7,385 nt of DNA from Acidimicrobiales bacterium. GTDB taxonomy: Bacteria; Actinomycetota; Acidimicrobiia; Acidimicrobiales; Aldehydirespiratoraceae. Numbering within the stretch: position 1 is the first letter of the stretch; every line of letters starts with the position of its first letter. Under the pieces are notes generated by a model. It did no database searches and was not told the origin of the DNA. It worked only from the letters and a program-made list of their open reading frames with translations. Positions 1 to 6,599 of the stretch are shown in pieces. The stretch covers positions 1-7,385 of the forward strand of contig BQJV01000155.1 of assembly GCA_021604885.1 (NCBI GenBank), in the 5' to 3' direction. The position numbers and the translations under genes were made by a program.

Positions 1-174
1 GACCTCCTCGCCGGCGAGGTTCGTCCCCACGAGGGCGCCTTCGAAGCCGGCGGCCCGGAGGTTGTGGTACGCGACGAACCCGAACTTGCCGGGATGCGTG
101 GCGGCCCCCGCCACGACGACTCCCCGTGGCTCGAACAGCGCCCGAAACCGCTCCGCCGGCTGCCGAATCGTCAT
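1..174 (-). CDS. NDP-forming acyl-CoA synthetase, CoA-binding N-terminus (partial)
   Basis: The first 58 codons of a gene that continues beyond the left edge of the window. The visible protein begins MTIRQPAERFRALFEPRGVV and continues through VAGAATHPGKFGFVAYHNLR to AAGFEGALVGTNLAGEEV. This matches the start of the Rossmann-type CoA-binding domain of ADP/NDP-forming acetyl/acyl-CoA synthetases, whose family pattern is roughly 'LF.PRSVAV.GAS..PGK.GY....NL..AGF.G....VNP'. Members join a carboxylic acid to CoA with formation of ADP and phosphate (or run the reverse) through a phosphohistidine. Full-length proteins are about 450-700 residues, so most of this one is unseen, including the ATP-grasp part. 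The start is ATG at 174, preceded by a strong Shine-Dalgarno (AGGGAGGT, about 4 nt before the ATG). It is the last visible gene of the minus-strand operon, 54 bp after acyl-CoA dehydrogenase A, with a palindrome between them. A short stand-alone CoA-binding protein is the alternative; the cut edge prevents a decision. Confidence 0.75.
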   Translation of the reverse strand, partial: MTIRQPAERFRALFEPRGVVVAGAATHPGKFGFVAYHNLRAAGFEGALVGTNLAGEEV

Positions 175-196
175 GGGACCTCCCTGGCGAGCAACA

Positions 197-223
197 TGTA
201 GCGGGGGTCTGACCCCCGCTACA
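197..223. repeat. 27-nt near-perfect palindrome between two genes
   Basis: Two 13-nt arms (TGTAGCGGGGGTC at 197-209 and GACCCCCGCTACA at 211-223) are exact reverse complements around a single central T at 210. As RNA this would fold to roughly a 12-bp, very GC-rich stem with a 3-nt loop on either strand. It begins 5 nt after the stop codon of acyl-CoA dehydrogenase A and ends 22 nt before the start codon of the CoA-binding synthetase gene. No run of T follows it on either strand, so it is not a textbook intrinsic terminator. It could weaken read-through to the last gene, mark an mRNA processing point, or be one copy of a dispersed REP-like palindrome. Only one copy is visible here. Confidence 0.85.
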
Positions 224-228
224 ACTGC

Positions 229-1407
229 TCAGTCGATGGGGTTGCGTTCGAGGAGTTTGCGGGCGATCACCATCTTCTGCACCTCGCTGGTGCCTTCGCC
301 GATGATCATCAGCGGTGAGTCCCGGAAGTAGCGCTCGACGTCGTACTCCTGGGTGTAGCCGTTGCCGCCGTGGATGCGCAGTGCGTCGGTACAGATCTCG
401 AAGCACGCTTCGGACGCGAACAGTTTCGCCATGCCCGCTTCGAGATCGATGCGCTCGCCGCGGTCGTAGCGGGCCGCCGCGTCATAGGTCATCAGCCGCG
501 CGGCCTGCAGCTTCGTCGCCATCTCGGCGAGCTTGAACTGGATGGCCTGGTGCTGGAAGATCGGCTTGCCGAACGTCTCGCGTTCCTGCGCGTACTTCAT
601 CGCCGAGTCGAACGCCGCCTGACCCACGCCCACGGCGCGGGACGCGATGTTGATGCGACCGAGTTCGAGTGCCGACAGCGCGTAGCGCAGCCCGTTGCCC
701 ATGCCCTCGTCGCCGCCGAGCATCTGGGTGTGGGGGACGCGATGGTCGACATAGCTCATCTCGACTGTCTCGAGCCCCTTGTAGCCGAGCTTGTGGATCT
801 TCTTGCTGGTGGCGATTCCCTCGAAGCGGTCGCCGGGCTCCTTCTCCACGATGAAGCACGTCACCCGGTCGTCCGGCGTGCGCGCGAGCAGCATGACGAG
901 ATGGGCCCGCTCGCCGTTGGTCACCCACATCTTGGTGCCGTTGATGATCCACTCGTCGCCGTCCTGCGTCGCCTTGCAGCGCAGTGCTCCGGCGTCGGAC
1001 CCGGAGTCCGGCTCGCTCAGCGAGAAGGCGGCCCGGTAGCTGCCGTCGACCATCCGGGGGAGATACGTCTGGCGCTGTTCCTCGGTGCCGTAGCGACCGA
1101 TCATCGTCGCCCCGATCTTGTGGGTGTTGAGGATGCCGGAGAGGGACATCCACCCCCGCGACAGCTCCTCGATGATGCGGGCGTAGGTGGTGACGTCGAG
1201 GCCGAGGCCGCCGTACTGCTCGGGGATCGTGGCGCCGAAGAGTCCGAACTCGCACATCTGCTGGAACATCGCCTCGGGGAACTCGTCGCCGTGTTCGAGC
1301 TCGCTCGCGTTGGGGATGACCTCCTTGTCGACCCACTGGGCGATCGTCTCGATCATCTGATCGGCGACGTCCTTCGGCGTGACGGGATTCGTGGACGGGG
1401 CGCTCAT
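229..1407 (-). CDS. Acyl-CoA dehydrogenase (A), canonical C-terminal catalytic Glu
   Basis: A 392-residue FAD enzyme that oxidises an acyl-CoA to the trans-2-enoyl-CoA and passes electrons to ETF. The length is normal for the short-chain/FadE group. Visible domains are an N-terminal helical region (about 1-120), a mid beta-domain with the first signature (SLSEPDSGSDAGA, 129-141), the FAD/substrate motif WIINGTKMWVTNG (153-165), and the C-terminal helical domain with the second signature IHGGNGYTQEYDVERYFRD (345-363). The catalytic base is expected to be Glu371 in MIIGEGTSEVQ, the SCAD/MCAD position. The alternative IVD-type position, in LELGRI, holds Gly250. The start is ATG at 1407, overlapping the stop of the upstream gene as ATGA, with AGGAGA about 9 nt before it. 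An in-frame extension to 1455 runs into the upstream gene and lacks the ribosome-site support. Substrate chain or ring type cannot be told from the sequence. Confidence 0.96.
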   Translation of the reverse strand: MSAPSTNPVTPKDVADQMIETIAQWVDKEVIPNASELEHGDEFPEAMFQQMCEFGLFGATIPEQYGGLGLDVTTYARIIEELSRGWMSLSGILNTHKIGATMIGRYGTEEQRQTYLPRMVDGSYRAAFSLSEPDSGSDAGALRCKATQDGDEWIINGTKMWVTNGERAHLVMLLARTPDDRVTCFIVEKEPGDRFEGIATSKKIHKLGYKGLETVEMSYVDHRVPHTQMLGGDEGMGNGLRYALSALELGRINIASRAVGVGQAAFDSAMKYAQERETFGKPIFQHQAIQFKLAEMATKLQAARLMTYDAAARYDRGERIDLEAGMAKLFASEACFEICTDALRIHGGNGYTQEYDVERYFRDSPLMIIGEGTSEVQKMVIARKLLERNPID

Positions 1408-1802
1408 TCGGGTTGGTCTCCTGTGAAGACGATCTCGCGGCGTCGGAACTGCCAACGCTCACCGGTGTGGACGATGTCATCGTGGTAGCGGCCGGTCTGC
1501 CCGACCTCGCCGCTCTTCGAGATCCAGGCGAAGTCGGTCGTCGCGGTGGCGGTGGAGTCGGACGTCAGCTCCACCCACGGCTCGCTGATCATGTGTTTGC
1601 CGCGCGCGTCGGCCTGCTGGCTCGGCTCGATGAAGCCGCGGAGTTCGGCGTGGCCGTGCTTGTGCATGCCCATGACGACGAACTCGATGTCGTCGGTGAA
1701 CAGGACGGTCCACTCGTCGAAACGGCCGTCGTCGATCAGCTGGCAGTACATCGCCAGCAATCGACGGATCTCGCTCTCTCGTTGCAGACCGTCACCAGGC
1801 AC
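1404..1802 (-). CDS. SnoaL/NTF2-like small protein
   Basis: A protein of about 132 residues with the pattern of the SnoaL-like/NTF2 cone fold. An opening helix (ESEIRRLLAMYCQLIDDGRF) is followed by DEWTVLFTDDIEFVVMG, a conserved-type KHMISEPWVEL strand, and the C-terminal GRYHDDIVHTGERWQFRRRE. The family includes polyketide cyclases, scytalone dehydratase, limonene epoxide hydrolase and steroid isomerase, as well as many members without known activity, so only a general acid/base role on a hydrophobic small molecule is suggested. I prefer the GTG start at 1802: the sequence AGAGGAG lies 7 nt before it, while the ATG at 1826 (8 codons upstream, 140 residues in all) has only a weak site. With GTG the gene overlaps the nitroreductase stop by 11 bp, and its own stop overlaps the next gene's ATG, so translational coupling through the operon is likely. 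Confidence 0.9.
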   Translation of the reverse strand: MPGDGLQRESEIRRLLAMYCQLIDDGRFDEWTVLFTDDIEFVVMGMHKHGHAELRGFIEPSQQADARGKHMISEPWVELTSDSTATATTDFAWISKSGEVGQTGRYHDDIVHTGERWQFRRREIVFTGDQPE

Positions 1803-2409
1803 GACCGAACTCCTCTCGGTGCGCATGTTCGCCCACCGGTTCGCGCCGCGACGAGCCGAGCGTGCGGGCCGGGTGACCGATCGGGATGACGGCCTTCGGC
1901 TCGAGCGTCTCCGGCAGCGCGAGGATGCTGCGCAGGTCGTCGACGAGGATCGTGCCGATCGTGGTGAGGGCGCTGCCGAGGCCGTGCGCGGTGGCCGCGG
2001 TCATGATGTTCTGGATCGCCGGCCAGATCGACGAGTCCATGAGGTTCGCGGGCCACCTCTCGGTGTCGGCGCACACGACCACGGACACCGGCGCCTTCGC
2101 GAATCCGCCGAGCACCGCCTGTTCGACGTCGGACGTCATGTGGTCGTCCACCTTGCCGTCCGTCGCGTCCTTGGCGCCCATCTCCCACAGGCGCGCCGCC
2201 AGTTCCCAGATTGCCGCTCGGCGCTCCGCGTCCTGCACGACGACGAACTCCCACGGCTGCGTGTTCTGCGCGCTCGGCGCTCGCGTCGCGAGATCGAGGA
2301 TGTCGGTGATGGTGGGCTCGTCGACCGCCTCGTCCGTGAACGACCGATGGGCGCGCTGGCGCCGGAGCACGGATTGGACGGCGGCGAGTTCGGTGGGGTC
2401 TGCGGACAT
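1792..2409 (-). CDS. Nitroreductase-family FMN oxidoreductase
   Basis: A 205-residue protein with the hallmarks of the nitroreductase fold: the FMN-phosphate-binding opening RQRAHRSFTDEAVD (17-30), the RAPSAQNTQPWEFVVV segment (43-58), the helix SIWPAIQNIMTAATAHGLGS (127-146), and a C-terminal PIGHPA stretch (176-181). Family members use FMN and NAD(P)H to reduce nitroaromatics, quinones or enones, or take part in halogen and flavin chemistry. The real substrate here is unknown. The start is ATG at 2409. In-frame sequence continues back to 2556, but those extra 49 residues are low-complexity, overlap the divergent dioxygenase gene and show no family similarity. No Shine-Dalgarno precedes the ATG; a TANNNT -10 box sits where leaderless transcription would need it. 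It is the first gene of the minus-strand operon. A role in reducing an unsaturated or quinone-like intermediate is inference from its neighbours. Confidence 0.93.
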   Translation of the reverse strand: MSADPTELAAVQSVLRRQRAHRSFTDEAVDEPTITDILDLATRAPSAQNTQPWEFVVVQDAERRAAIWELAARLWEMGAKDATDGKVDDHMTSDVEQAVLGGFAKAPVSVVVCADTERWPANLMDSSIWPAIQNIMTAATAHGLGSALTTIGTILVDDLRSILALPETLEPKAVIPIGHPARTLGSSRREPVGEHAHREEFGRAW

Positions 2410-2436
2410 GACAGCGACGTTAGGACAGTCGATACT
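2408..2436 (+). promoter_or_regulatory. Putative sigma-70-type promoter for dioxygenase operon
   Basis: ATGACA (2408-2413, 5 of 6 to TTGACA) and GATACT (2431-2436, 4 of 6 to TATAAT) are separated by 17 nt, which predicts a start of transcription near 2443 and a leader of about 31 nt. The -35 box overlaps the nitroreductase start codon on the other strand, and the nitroreductase -10 lies inside this spacer, so the two promoters are interlocked. A small inverted repeat, CAGT-N4-ACTG (2426-2437), covers the plus-strand -10 and could be part of an operator, but is too short to assert. This is a sequence match only. Confidence 0.4.
2417..2422 (-). promoter_or_regulatory. Putative -10 box for leaderless nitroreductase transcript
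   Basis: Read on the minus strand, the hexamer TAACGT (TANNNT pattern) ends 7 nt before the A of the nitroreductase ATG at 2409. Transcription would therefore start at or very close to the start codon. This fits the leaderless arrangement known to be common in actinobacteria and explains the missing Shine-Dalgarno. No good -35 is seen; TTGGGT at 2442-2447 with a 19-nt spacer is weak. Confidence 0.45.
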
Positions 2437-2473
2437 GGCGTACCCAAGGGACACCGCGTCCTGCTCTCCACCG

Positions 2474-3274
2474 ATGCCCGACCCACCCACACCCCACGTC
2501 CCCGAACCGGACCGCGCGGTGATCGACCGCTTCTGGTCCGACGGCTGGGCTGTCATCCCTGACGTGCTCTCGGACGCTCAGGTCGAGGAAGCCCGCCGGG
2601 CGCTCGTCGACGCGGCCGCCGCGTCGGAGCAACAGGGCATGCCGGTGCGGCTGGAGGCGCTCGATCCCGGCGGTCGCAACATCCGGGTCTACGACCTCGT
2701 CGCCCACGCGCGGATCTTCGCCGACCTCGCCGCTCATCCCACGGTGCTCGCGGCCGTCGAGTCGCTGCTCGGCCCTGACATCATCCTGTCGAACTTCACG
2801 GCCAACACGGCGCTGCCCGGCTCCGGCTCGATGAACCCGCACTGCGACCAGTCGACGATCATGCCCGAGCCGTGGCCGGAGACATTCGCGATGAACGCCA
2901 TCTGGTGCCTTCACGACACGGACGAGGCGAACGGCGCCACCCGCTATCTCCCGGGTTCCCACGAGTTCACGTCGTTCGCCGAGGTGCCCGCCGACCCGCG
3001 TGACGGCATGCAGTCGTTCGAGGCGCCCGCCGGCTCCGTGATCCTCATGCACGGTCGCCTCTGGCACACGTCCGGCGAGAACCGCTCGGCCGATCGGGAC
3101 CGGGCCCTCCTGTTCGCCTTCTACACCCGCGGCTTCCTGCGTCCGCAGACGAACTGGTGGCGGTCGATTCCGGCGGACGTGCAGGAACACCTGTCGCCGC
3201 GGCTCCAGGCATTGTGCGGGCTCGACTTCGGCAACATGGCGCACGGCGGCTATCTCGCCGACTGGTCGCGCTGA
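2474..3274 (+). CDS. Phytanoyl-CoA dioxygenase (PhyH)-family Fe(II)/2-oxoglutarate oxygenase
   Basis: A 266-residue non-heme iron oxygenase of the PhyH family, which hydroxylates a substrate carbon while converting 2-oxoglutarate to succinate and CO2. The opening RFWSDGWAVIPDVLSDAQVE (19-38) is the typical family start. The iron triad is visible as His123 and Asp125 in NPHCDQS, with His198 in GRLWHTSGEN. A following Arg (Arg208 or Arg210 by spacing) would bind the 2-oxoglutarate carboxylate. The conserved TRYLPGSH segment (156-163) is also present. Relatives act on phytanoyl-CoA, ectoine and various natural products, so the substrate is not fixed. Its pairing with an acyl-CoA dehydrogenase suggests a lipid or isoprenoid acyl substrate, but that is inference. 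The start is ATG at 2474. It has no good ribosome site: AAGGGA at 2446-2451 is too far away, and no in-frame start codon lies between 2441 and 2474. The reading frame stays open upstream to 1886, but that part lies antisense to the nitroreductase. Confidence 0.93.
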   Translation: MPDPPTPHVPEPDRAVIDRFWSDGWAVIPDVLSDAQVEEARRALVDAAAASEQQGMPVRLEALDPGGRNIRVYDLVAHARIFADLAAHPTVLAAVESLLGPDIILSNFTANTALPGSGSMNPHCDQSTIMPEPWPETFAMNAIWCLHDTDEANGATRYLPGSHEFTSFAEVPADPRDGMQSFEAPAGSVILMHGRLWHTSGENRSADRDRALLFAFYTRGFLRPQTNWWRSIPADVQEHLSPRLQALCGLDFGNMAHGGYLADWSR

Positions 3275-4440
3275 TGGATCTCTCGCTCGCGCCGGACGAG
3301 GCCGCGTTCGCGGCCGAGGTGCGGGCGTGGCTGTCCGAGCACCTCGCCGACAAGCCGGAGCGGTTCGACTCGATGGACGAGGAGGTCGCGTGGGGTCGGC
3401 GGTGGCAGGCCCGCATGGCTGCCGCTCGCATGGTCGCCATCTCGTGGCCCGCGGCCGTGGGCGGCCGCGACGCCTCGCCGGTCGACGTGGCCCTCTACAA
3501 CATGGAGTACGCCCGAGCCGGCGCGCCCCAGCCGGTGAACCGCGTCGGCATCAACCTCGCCGGACCGACCCTGCTCGCCTGTGGCACGGAGGCGCAGCAG
3601 CGACGCTGGCTCCCGTCGATCCTCGATGCGACCGAGATCTGGTGCCAGCTGTTCTCCGAGCCCGACGCCGGGTCCGACCTTGCGTCGCTCCGGAGCCGGG
3701 CCGAGCGAGCCGACAGCGGATGGCTCGTGTCCGGTCAGAAGGTGTGGACGTCCTACGCCCAGTTTGCCCGCTGGGGCATCGCGCTCGTGCGCACCGATCC
3801 CGACGCGAAGAAGCACGCCGGAATCTCCTACATGGTGATCGACATGACCGCACCCGGGATCGAGATCCGGCCACTGCACCAGATCACCGACGAGGCGGAG
3901 TTCAACGAGGTCTTCCTCGACGAGGTCTACGTTCCCGACGACCAGATCGTCGGCGGCCTCCACCAGGGATGGATGGTCGCCAACACCACGCTCGCCCACG
4001 AACGGGGGACGAACTTCCCGTTCAAGGAGCAGGTCGTCCACGAGGTGTACCTCGACGAACTCGCCCGCCTCGCCGCTCAGCGCGGGGTGCTCGAGGATCC
4101 GCTGATCGCCGACGACCTCGCCGACGCGTTCGTGCATCTTCGGCTGCTCCGCTTGCAGAACTGGCGCACGCTGTCGGCCCTCGGCCGCGCCGAAGAGCCC
4201 GGTCCGGAGTCGTCCGTGGTGAAGCTCACGTGGTCGGACATGACGCAGCACCTCTCGGCGTTGGCGCTGCGGATTCTGGGCGACGAGGCCCCTTTGTGGC
4301 CGGCGCCCACTGGTGGGTCGGCGGCGGGGACGTGGCAGCGTCAATGGCTGTGGTCCAAGTCCGCCTCCATTGCGGGCGGCACGAGCGAAGTCCAGCGCAC
4401 GATCATCGCCGAGCGCATGCTCGGGATGCCACGGGGGTAG
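3274..4440 (+). CDS. Acyl-CoA dehydrogenase (B), FadE type with IVD-like catalytic Glu
   Basis: A 388-residue FAD acyl-CoA dehydrogenase of the actinobacterial FadE style. Visible are the N-terminal helical domain, the first signature QLFSEPDAGSDLASL (125-139), the FAD motif WLVSGQKVWTSYAQFA (150-165), and the C-terminal SIAGGTSEVQRTIIAERMLG. At the usual SCAD/MCAD catalytic position (the residue before GT) this protein has Gly368, not Glu. Instead Glu243 in TLAHERG lies where isovaleryl-CoA dehydrogenase and the mycobacterial sterol-side-chain enzymes carry their base, so it is probably active. Some relatives of this type act as alpha2beta2 partners with a second FadE; no second subunit is adjacent on this strand. 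The ATG at 3274 shares its A with the stop of the dioxygenase gene (TGATG), and no clear Shine-Dalgarno precedes it, so termination-reinitiation coupling is likely. The product would be an enoyl-CoA; substrate not determined. Confidence 0.95.
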   Translation: MDLSLAPDEAAFAAEVRAWLSEHLADKPERFDSMDEEVAWGRRWQARMAAARMVAISWPAAVGGRDASPVDVALYNMEYARAGAPQPVNRVGINLAGPTLLACGTEAQQRRWLPSILDATEIWCQLFSEPDAGSDLASLRSRAERADSGWLVSGQKVWTSYAQFARWGIALVRTDPDAKKHAGISYMVIDMTAPGIEIRPLHQITDEAEFNEVFLDEVYVPDDQIVGGLHQGWMVANTTLAHERGTNFPFKEQVVHEVYLDELARLAAQRGVLEDPLIADDLADAFVHLRLLRLQNWRTLSALGRAEEPGPESSVVKLTWSDMTQHLSALALRILGDEAPLWPAPTGGSAAGTWQRQWLWSKSASIAGGTSEVQRTIIAERMLGMPRG

Positions 4441-4444
4441 CGAC

Positions 4445-4930
4445 ATGAGAGATTTCCGGAGCACGCGGCTCCTGGTCGGCGTGATGGCAGCGGGCGCCCT
4501 TCTCGTCGGGTGTGGAGACGACACGATCGACGCGGCACTGGAGGTCGAGCCGGCCACCGTCGAGTTCCGCGCGCTGCTCGAACCGTGGCACGAGGATCTC
4601 GGTGTGGATCCGGTGCTCGGCGATGCGCTCCCGGCCGGCGGGATCGAGTCGGCCTACGCCCACTTCGCCGATCGTTGGACCATCTCGCTCACGCTGCATG
4701 CCGGATCACCGGGGATCGACGACTTCAACGGGCTCGCCGGTGACTGCTTCGCCCTCACCCCGCGGTGTCCGGTCGGTCTGATCGCGATCGTCGTCGACGG
4801 CACGGTCGTCTCGGCGCCCACCGTCAACGCGCCGACGTTCGATCGGGACCAGATCACGATCAGCGGGAGCTTCACGGAGGACGAGGCGAACGCGCTCGCG
4901 GCGTCCATTCGGGCCGGCGCGAACGGGTAG
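4445..4930 (+). CDS. Lipoprotein with SecDF P1-head-like domain
   Basis: A 161-residue secreted lipoprotein. Residues 1-23 form a lipoprotein signal peptide: basic start (MRDFRSTR), hydrophobic core, then lipobox LVGC with Cys23 as the predicted lipid-modified residue, followed by GDD. Residues of about 78-158 resemble the P1 head subdomain of the SecD translocase subunit: WTISLTLHAGSPGIDDFNGL, then IAIVVDGTVVSAPTVNAP, then ITISGSFTEDEANALAASIR. Compare the SecD family pattern 'LAIVLDG.V.SAP.I......ITG.FT..EA..LA..LR.G'. No transmembrane segments follow, so this is not SecD itself but an isolated domain at the outer face of the membrane. Cys101 and Cys108 could form a disulfide. The start is ATG at 4445, 4 nt after the dehydrogenase stop, with GGGGG 7 nt upstream. 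The role is unknown; co-transcription with the oxygenase and dehydrogenase may be incidental. Confidence 0.88.
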   Translation: MRDFRSTRLLVGVMAAGALLVGCGDDTIDAALEVEPATVEFRALLEPWHEDLGVDPVLGDALPAGGIESAYAHFADRWTISLTLHAGSPGIDDFNGLAGDCFALTPRCPVGLIAIVVDGTVVSAPTVNAPTFDRDQITISGSFTEDEANALAASIRAGANG

Positions 4931-4938
4931 CCCCTTCG
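4920..4938. terminator. Possible bidirectional hairpin between convergent genes
   Basis: CGAACGGG (4920-4927) and CCCCTTCG (4931-4938) can pair over 8 positions with one C-C mismatch, looping out the TAG stop codon of the lipoprotein gene. It lies where two convergent operons meet, 15 bp apart between stops. Neither strand has a T tract after it, so it is a weak terminator candidate; Rho-dependent termination is as likely. Confidence 0.3.
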
Positions 4939-4945
4939 GACGGAC

Positions 4946-6592
4946 TCAGGTCTCGTCGCCGAAGCGGTCGATCAGTGTCTGCTGCAGCGCTCGTCGATCG
5001 ATCTTGCCGCTGTCGAGCCAGGGCAACTCCTGGGGCGACGCAAACGTGGCGATGTGGCGCGGCAGCTTGTAGCTCGCCATCTCCGCCTTGAGTCGGGCGC
5101 GGAGATCGTCGCCGTCGGCCGACTGATCGGGGCGGAACACCACCGCGGCGGCGACGTCCTCCCCCCGTTCGCGGTGGGGAACGCCCATGACGAACGCGTG
5201 CATGACCTCGGGCTGTTCCTCGATGACGAGCTCGACCTCGCGCGGCGTGATGTTCATGCCGGACGACTTGATCTGGTCGCCCAGCCGGCCCTTGAAGTAG
5301 AGGTGCCCGTCCGCGTCGAGGTAGCCGGCGTCGCCGGTCGGTAGCCAGCCGTCCTTCGTGAATACGTCACGCCGGCTCTTCCGGAGATGGCCGAGCATCA
5401 GCGAGTAGCCCTTGATCCAGATCTCGCCCATCTCGCCCGGCGGCTGGTTCTTGCGGGTGATCGGATCGACGATGCGGTGTTCGATGCCGGGCACGGAGCG
5501 GCCGAAGGACCCCCGCTTGTCCGGCGCGAGCTGGCTCCCGATCATCTCGATCGAGTGGGGGCCGAGCGACTCCGTCATGCCGAGCGAGTTGGCCCGCAGC
5601 TCCGGGTCACCCACACGGAGGTCCTCGGGGAGGAGCGCGTCGAGCGACCCGCCGCGTACCGACGAGAGGTCGCGGTCGGCGAACGACGGATGCTCGGTCA
5701 GCGCCTTGGCCATGTGGGGCCAGCCGATCACGTGGGTGACCCGCTCGCGCTCGATCAGGTCGAGCGTGGCGCCGGGCTCGAACTGCTGCTCGAAGACGAC
5801 GGTGGCGCCCGCATGCATGCAGCTGATCAGCGTGTACGTGAGGCCGCCGACCCAGAACAGCGGCATGGGCGTGTAGCAGACGTCGCCCGGCTCGAGATCG
5901 CGGAAGGGGAGCAGGTTGTACGGGTGACGGATCGTGCCGCCGTGGGAGTGGATGACGCCCTTCGGTTCCGCGGTGCTGCCGGAGGTGTAGATGACGAGCA
6001 TGGCGTCGTTCGGACGCAGGCTCGCCTCGGCTTCCAGGAGATCGGCGTCGGTGACGTCATCGGCGCGACCGAGGAGCTCGCCGACCGGCGCGGACCAGGA
6101 CGGTGTTTCGTCGGCCCACATCCATACGGTGCGCAGCGCCGGGTGGCTGTCCACGCGGATCTGACCGTGCGGTTGGCCGGCGAGGCCCGGAGCGATCTGT
6201 TCGAGCCGCTCGGCGTAGTCGTGGCCGAGGTGCCGATCGACGGTCAGCACGACCTCGGCGTCGCAGTGCTCGAGCACCCAACCCAGTTCGCGCGGCTTGT
6301 AGTACGTGTTGAGCAACGGCACCAGCGCGCCGATGCGGGTGGCCGCGAGGAAGCCGACGATCCAGTCGGGTCCGTTGGGAGCGAGCAGTGCGACATGGGT
6401 GCCTGCTTTGACACCCGTTGCCAACATCGCCTTCGCGAGACGAGCCGACTCCCGCTCCGCCTCGGCGAACGTGAGCCGATGACCTTCGAGAACCGCGAGC
6501 TCCCGGTCACCCCACGCCGCCGCGACATGGCGGATGAACTCGCCGGCGGTCGCCCGGTAGTCGGGTTCCTGGTACCTGCGGTCGTCGGTCAT
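4946..6592 (-). CDS. AMP-forming acyl-CoA ligase (FadD/acyl-CoA synthetase family)
   Basis: A 548-residue member of the ANL superfamily. It activates a carboxylic acid with ATP to an acyl-AMP and then transfers it to CoA. Core motifs are visible in order: the P-loop YTSGSTAEPKGV (202-213), the acyl-pocket region TPMPLFWVGGLTY (241-253), the A5 motif NSLGMTES (335-342), the A7 motif GWLPTGDAGYLDADGHLYFKGR (415-436, with Asp421 expected to hold the ribose), the hinge and A8 segment GDQIKSSGMNITPREVE (438-454), and the A10 lysine Lys530 in DSGKIDRRAL. All key residues are present, so it should be active. The start is ATG at 6592, 7 nt after the P450 stop, with GAGGGG just upstream. The in-frame open stretch continuing to 6922 overlaps the P450 gene in another frame and has no family similarity. 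It is probably co-transcribed with the P450. Fatty, branched, bile-acid-like or aromatic acids are all possible substrates. Confidence 0.95.
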   Translation of the reverse strand: MTDDRRYQEPDYRATAGEFIRHVAAAWGDRELAVLEGHRLTFAEAERESARLAKAMLATGVKAGTHVALLAPNGPDWIVGFLAATRIGALVPLLNTYYKPRELGWVLEHCDAEVVLTVDRHLGHDYAERLEQIAPGLAGQPHGQIRVDSHPALRTVWMWADETPSWSAPVGELLGRADDVTDADLLEAEASLRPNDAMLVIYTSGSTAEPKGVIHSHGGTIRHPYNLLPFRDLEPGDVCYTPMPLFWVGGLTYTLISCMHAGATVVFEQQFEPGATLDLIERERVTHVIGWPHMAKALTEHPSFADRDLSSVRGGSLDALLPEDLRVGDPELRANSLGMTESLGPHSIEMIGSQLAPDKRGSFGRSVPGIEHRIVDPITRKNQPPGEMGEIWIKGYSLMLGHLRKSRRDVFTKDGWLPTGDAGYLDADGHLYFKGRLGDQIKSSGMNITPREVELVIEEQPEVMHAFVMGVPHRERGEDVAAAVVFRPDQSADGDDLRARLKAEMASYKLPRHIATFASPQELPWLDSGKIDRRALQQTLIDRFGDET

Positions 6593-6599
6593 CCGCCCC

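Noticed and set aside
197..223. Calling the palindrome an intrinsic terminator
   Set aside because: No T-rich tract follows the stem on either strand, and a codirectional gene with a strong ribosome site follows 22 nt later.
370..1488. Long plus-strand open frame of 372 codons opposite dehydrogenase A
   Set aside because: It is a mirror of GC-rich codon usage in the real gene, with repetitive Arg/Ala/Val/Leu composition and no recognisable domain.
1886..2473. N-terminal extension of the dioxygenase frame
   Set aside because: It runs antisense to the nitroreductase gene; family similarity begins only after the ATG at 2474.
2410..2556. N-terminal extension of the nitroreductase frame
   Set aside because: It overlaps the divergent dioxygenase start and is Gly/Ser-rich with no fold similarity.
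3250..4557. Minus-strand open frame of 435 codons opposite dehydrogenase B and the lipoprotein
   Set aside because: It spans two real genes on the other strand and shows only Arg/Gly/Val/His-rich antisense composition.
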